Positions 60,786 to 64,000 of a stretch of 64,000 bases of DNA are shown here, in pieces. Below the pieces are notes generated by a model. That model saw only the letters and a list, made by a program, of their open reading frames with translations, was not told the origin of the DNA and made no database searches. A program made the translations under genes and the position numbers. The stretch is taken from NCBI GenBank assembly GCA_021442155.1, contig CM038221.1, positions 150,155,601-150,219,600 on the forward strand, written 5' to 3'. The first letter of the stretch is position 1. Each line of letters begins with the position of its first letter. The stretch is from Cymbidium sinense (taxonomy: Eukaryota > Streptophyta > Magnoliopsida > Asparagales > Orchidaceae).

Positions 60786-61950
60786 GGGGTGTTAGAAGAT
60801 TTTCCTACCCTATAGCTTGAACCAAATCCTCACTTCCTGCTTCCAAGTCAAAACTCCAAACTCATATCAATTCCAACTCTAACTCAAACCTTGAATCAAT
60901 TCAATGGATTTTGTCAAATCATGATTCAGTTCCAAATAATTGAAACCTATGATTGAAGCCTATGATTGGATTCCAAACTCCAAAATCTTTTCTAAGCCCT
61001 TTGATTCCCTCTCATGGACTTAGCTCAAATCAAATCTAAGTCAATTCAAATTCAAGGAATTTTCTCACAACCCATTTATATTCTCATTTATACTCACATA
61101 TAAAAATAAAATATAAATTCAAATCAATCAAACCAAATTCAAAATTCAAATCAAAATAAAAAATCTTGCTTAAGTCACTCGATTCCCTCTTATGGACTTA
61201 GCTAAATCAAATCTAAATTCATTCAAATTTTTTCTCATAACTCATTTATATTCATGTTTATATTCATAAATATAAATGAAATATAAATTAAAATAACCAA
61301 AATCAATTCAAAACTCAAGCCCAAACTCAACCAAAATTCAACTTCAAGCCTAAGTCAATTCTTTAACTTAGCCAAATCAAATTCAAATCAAGTCAAACTC
61401 TTGATTTTTTTCTTCAATCAATCATTCAATCATGAATCTAAATATAAACATAAACTTTAATCATCAATCCAAAAATCAATTCAAAACTCAAATGCAAATT
61501 CAACCAAAATCAAATCTAAATCTTTCAAGTCAAATTCTTGAACTTAGCCAAATCAAATTCAAATCGCCAAATTCTTGATTTTTTCTTGATTCATTCAATC
61601 CTTCAATCATGAATCCAAATATAAACAGAAACTTTAATCATCAATCCAAAACTCAATTCAAAAATCAAACACAAATCAAACTCATGTTCACCCTTTTGAA
61701 CTTGATATTGTCAAGTGGATCAAAACCCATTTGACTTCAAATCACTTGCAAATGGATTTATATTTCAATCATAAGTCCATATGTGAGTTCAATCAAACTC
61801 AAATCAAGCTTTGGCCAAGCCATTTGATCTACTTAAGCTCACTTGACCCAAAGTGACCTAAAGTACCCCTTTTGAGCCAAATTCTAATCCTAACCAAATT
61901 GGATTGAACTAAGCCCACCTAAGCCTCACATTATGAGCAACAATCATCAT
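60786..61950 (+). repeat. Module D in native orientation, Tat copy 3
   Basis: Starts CCTTAGGGGTGTTAGAAG and ends CAACAATCATC at about 61950, directly followed by the LTR-like text. The subrepeat with ATATAAATGAAATATAAA recurs near 61090, 61270, 61440 and 61620. It matches 12141-13476 over its whole length. It may be the last part of the 3' untranslated region or the first part of the LTR. Confidence 0.75.
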
Positions 61951-64000
61951 AAGATGATCAATCACCCAAATTGGGTCAAACCTTAGGGTTGACCAAGTCA
62001 ACACTTAGCCAAAATGAAACCTAAACTTGCCAAAATTTACCATTGGCCAAATTGATTAAAATCACTGATCAAAACTTATTCATGACCAATGTTTGAACTT
62101 CAAGTCATCATTGCCTAATCTTTTCACTTGACCCAACTTGATCCAACCTAAAAGTCAAAATGTGTGATCTGCCAAATTGATTGAAACCAATGGGTTGTTA
62201 TTCCAAAATGATTGTTGAACTTGACCAAAGCCTTGGTGGGCCAACTACTTGACCATGAACCTAACTAAAAGGTCAAATTGAGCCAAACTCAAATATAAAC
62301 CAAATTAATTGAAACAAAGATACCAATTTCAAATGACCAACCAAACATAAACCAACCCATGACCTAAATAGGTCAAATGGGTCAAATTCAACTTGACCCA
62401 TTTGACCTAAATGAAATCAAATGAACCTAATTCAAATATAAATCAAATTGAACCAAACCAATGATGCCAACATATTTCAAATGGTCATATGAACTTGACA
62501 CCCTTAGTTTGACCAATTGGTCAACTTGACCAAGTTGACCCATTTTGACCAAAATAGGTCAACATGAGCCAAATCATATCAAATCAACTCCAAATTCATT
62601 GAAACTTGGCCCAACCCATTTTCAATCATACCAAACATATTCAATTTAAAATCCAAGGGTAAATTTTACCCCTAGGTCAAAGGGTAAATTTTGGCCAAAT
62701 TCACTTAGAATTTGGTCAAGTCCTATCCCTGACCACTTGGCATGCTCTTAGTGGACCGAGTGGATACTAGTGAGTCTGGTGCACCTAACCCATTGGGTTT
62801 GGGTCAGCCCAACCCAACCCAAGGTCAAAAATGACCACCCCCATGGACATAAGCACATGGGATTCCTTCCTCCACTTGAATTAAGCACATGGCAAGCTCC
62901 TCCACTCCTCCTCTGGCCAAAACCGAATGCCATGCCCCTCTAAATGGCCTAAACAACCCATTGAATAGGGTGTATTGGATCAAAATGATAAAGCTCTTCA
63001 CGACCGTCTGATTCACCTATGGGGAGATATACTCCCCATAATTTCATTTGAATTCAAGACTCTCCAATTTGATTGAGATAAGGGAACTGAGAAACCATTT
63101 CCAAGTCCCCGTAAGCTCTCTCATGCCAATTCAACTTCTCCATTTTCAGATTTTCTCAAATTGAGAACAGGGGAGCTCAAGAAAAATTCAATCTCACTCC
63201 AAACTTAATACCAACCCAATTCACTTTACAAGCTACAACAATCGAGTTCACCCAATCCTTCATACAAGTTCTCCAAGCAAGGGAAGAGTGTTCTTGATCA
63301 AGGCCATGAGCATATCAAGGCAAGCTTGGTCCATAAAAAGATCCATCCAATTTCAACACCTCAAAACTTTAACAAGGCTTCGTCTCCACTAGACAAAGCT
63401 ACTTCAAGGGAATCGAGCGCCGGTGATAGCATACGGTGAGGTATGCCATTAAACCGAGCATAATTTCATCTCCTCTTAGTCCTTTATGAAGGGAAGTTTC
63501 ACCCCAAGAAAAGTTAGCATTGGATGTGTTGCCCTTTTTTCTTAGATGATGTGGGTTGAATTTAGATTCAATCTGAGCTCAATCGAGCTCAGATCTTTCC
63601 CTAGAAGATGGACAGTGGCCATCTCCCACAGGGAAGATCAGGGATAGATCATGGGTCATCCATCCATGCATTTTGGATGGATGACCATGATCAAGACACG
63701 TAGATCCGTCATTTTAACCCTTAAGAGCCATGGGCTTGATCTCAGCCGTTCAATCCTTGATTGGAAGGACAGGGAGAAAGCGCGTAGCGCAGTCGCTAAT
63801 GCGACATTACAATGTGAAAATTTAAATATCCTCTCCTATCATGCCATGTGCTGCGCACTCACCTCCGTTGATGATGAGATATATTTAATTAAGGGATTAA
63901 TTACCTAATTAAAGATGAAATCTTTAAATATTCATATCTAATTACAAAAATAAAAAAATATGAAATAAATTGCATATGAAAGATAATTGAATGTAGAATA
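61951..64000 (+). mobile_element. 3' LTR of Tat copy 3, first 2 kb (cut by the window end)
   Basis: Reverse match of 32368-30250. Landmarks are GATGATCAATCA at its start, the TTGACC cluster (61980-62830), the CTTCGTCTCCACTAGACAAAG segment at 63378 and a GC-richer segment with GCGCGTAGCGC at 63780. It is followed by A/T-rich text that corresponds to the beginning of the 5' LTR part seen at 50288. No polypurine tract is evident just upstream of 61951. Small frames at 62748-63016 and 63651-63908 have no family support. Confidence 0.8.
61980..62830. promoter_or_regulatory. W-box-like TTGACC/GGTCAA cluster in the LTR, copy 3
   Basis: About twenty TTGAC cores on either strand in 850 bases, counted by eye, where fewer than two are expected for random sequence of even composition. 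It includes the inverted pair GGTCAACTTGACC near 62519 and the direct pair TTGACCAAGTTGACC that overlaps it. Confidence 0.55.

Noticed and set aside
63651..63908. 85-codon plus-strand frame near the window end as a host gene
   Set aside because: The region is LTR sequence matching 30400-30700 in reverse, and the frame is not conserved there.

Overview
The window is repeat-dense nuclear DNA of a land plant. It holds plant-type telomere-like repeats (TTTAGGG), Ty3/gypsy elements of the Tat (Ogre/Retand-like) lineage, and a plant L1-type LINE. I found no intact host gene, no rRNA or tRNA gene and no bacterial feature. Every coding region is a decayed retroelement relic broken by stops and frameshifts. 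The species cannot be named from the sequence. The setting looks like heterochromatin, for example pericentromeric or subtelomeric DNA (inference).

Layout. 1-11060: minus-strand Tat copy 1, cut by the window start, read right to left as primer-binding site, long leader, gag, protease, reverse transcriptase, RNase H, second RNase H and integrase. 11069-15440: a rearranged junction between copies 1 and 2, made of an LTR remnant, an inverted 1.3-kb module (called D here) and a 2-kb tandem-repeat 3' region (called C here). 15441-26130: minus-strand Tat copy 2 with the same internal order. 26136-32368: its 5' LTR, about 6.2 kb. 32369-33965 and 41426-50187: a degenerate telomere-like array, always G-rich on the + strand, with a repeat unit of about 1.8 kb. 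33966-41425: a minus-strand LINE in that array; its 5' end plus neighbouring array is duplicated at 43290-44010. 50188-50287: exactly 100 N, a scaffold gap. 50288-64000: plus-strand Tat copy 3, with the end of its 5' LTR, pol only (gag and protease deleted), the C and D repeat modules and the start of the 3' LTR.

How the parts relate. The three Tat copies are one family. Comparing them defines the LTR, shows that copies 1 and 2 lie in tandem, and shows that copy 3 faces copy 2 head to head across the telomere-like array.

The observation I rate highest is in the leader between primer-binding site and gag, 8459-10800 in copy 1 and 23640-25880 in copy 2. It is an array of about 25 diverged units, each able to fold into a hairpin with a loop near AATTTRGGTA. 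Units differ in sequence but keep pairing: AGCA/TGCT, AACA/TGTT and AATA/TATT inner pairs, and unit-specific outer stems such as GAATTC/GAATTC, GGATC/GATCC and TGAATCCA/TGGATTCA. Ordinary decay would not be expected to preserve pairing across so many variants.

All coordinates of repeat modules come from reading by eye and are good to tens of bases, except where a motif is quoted.
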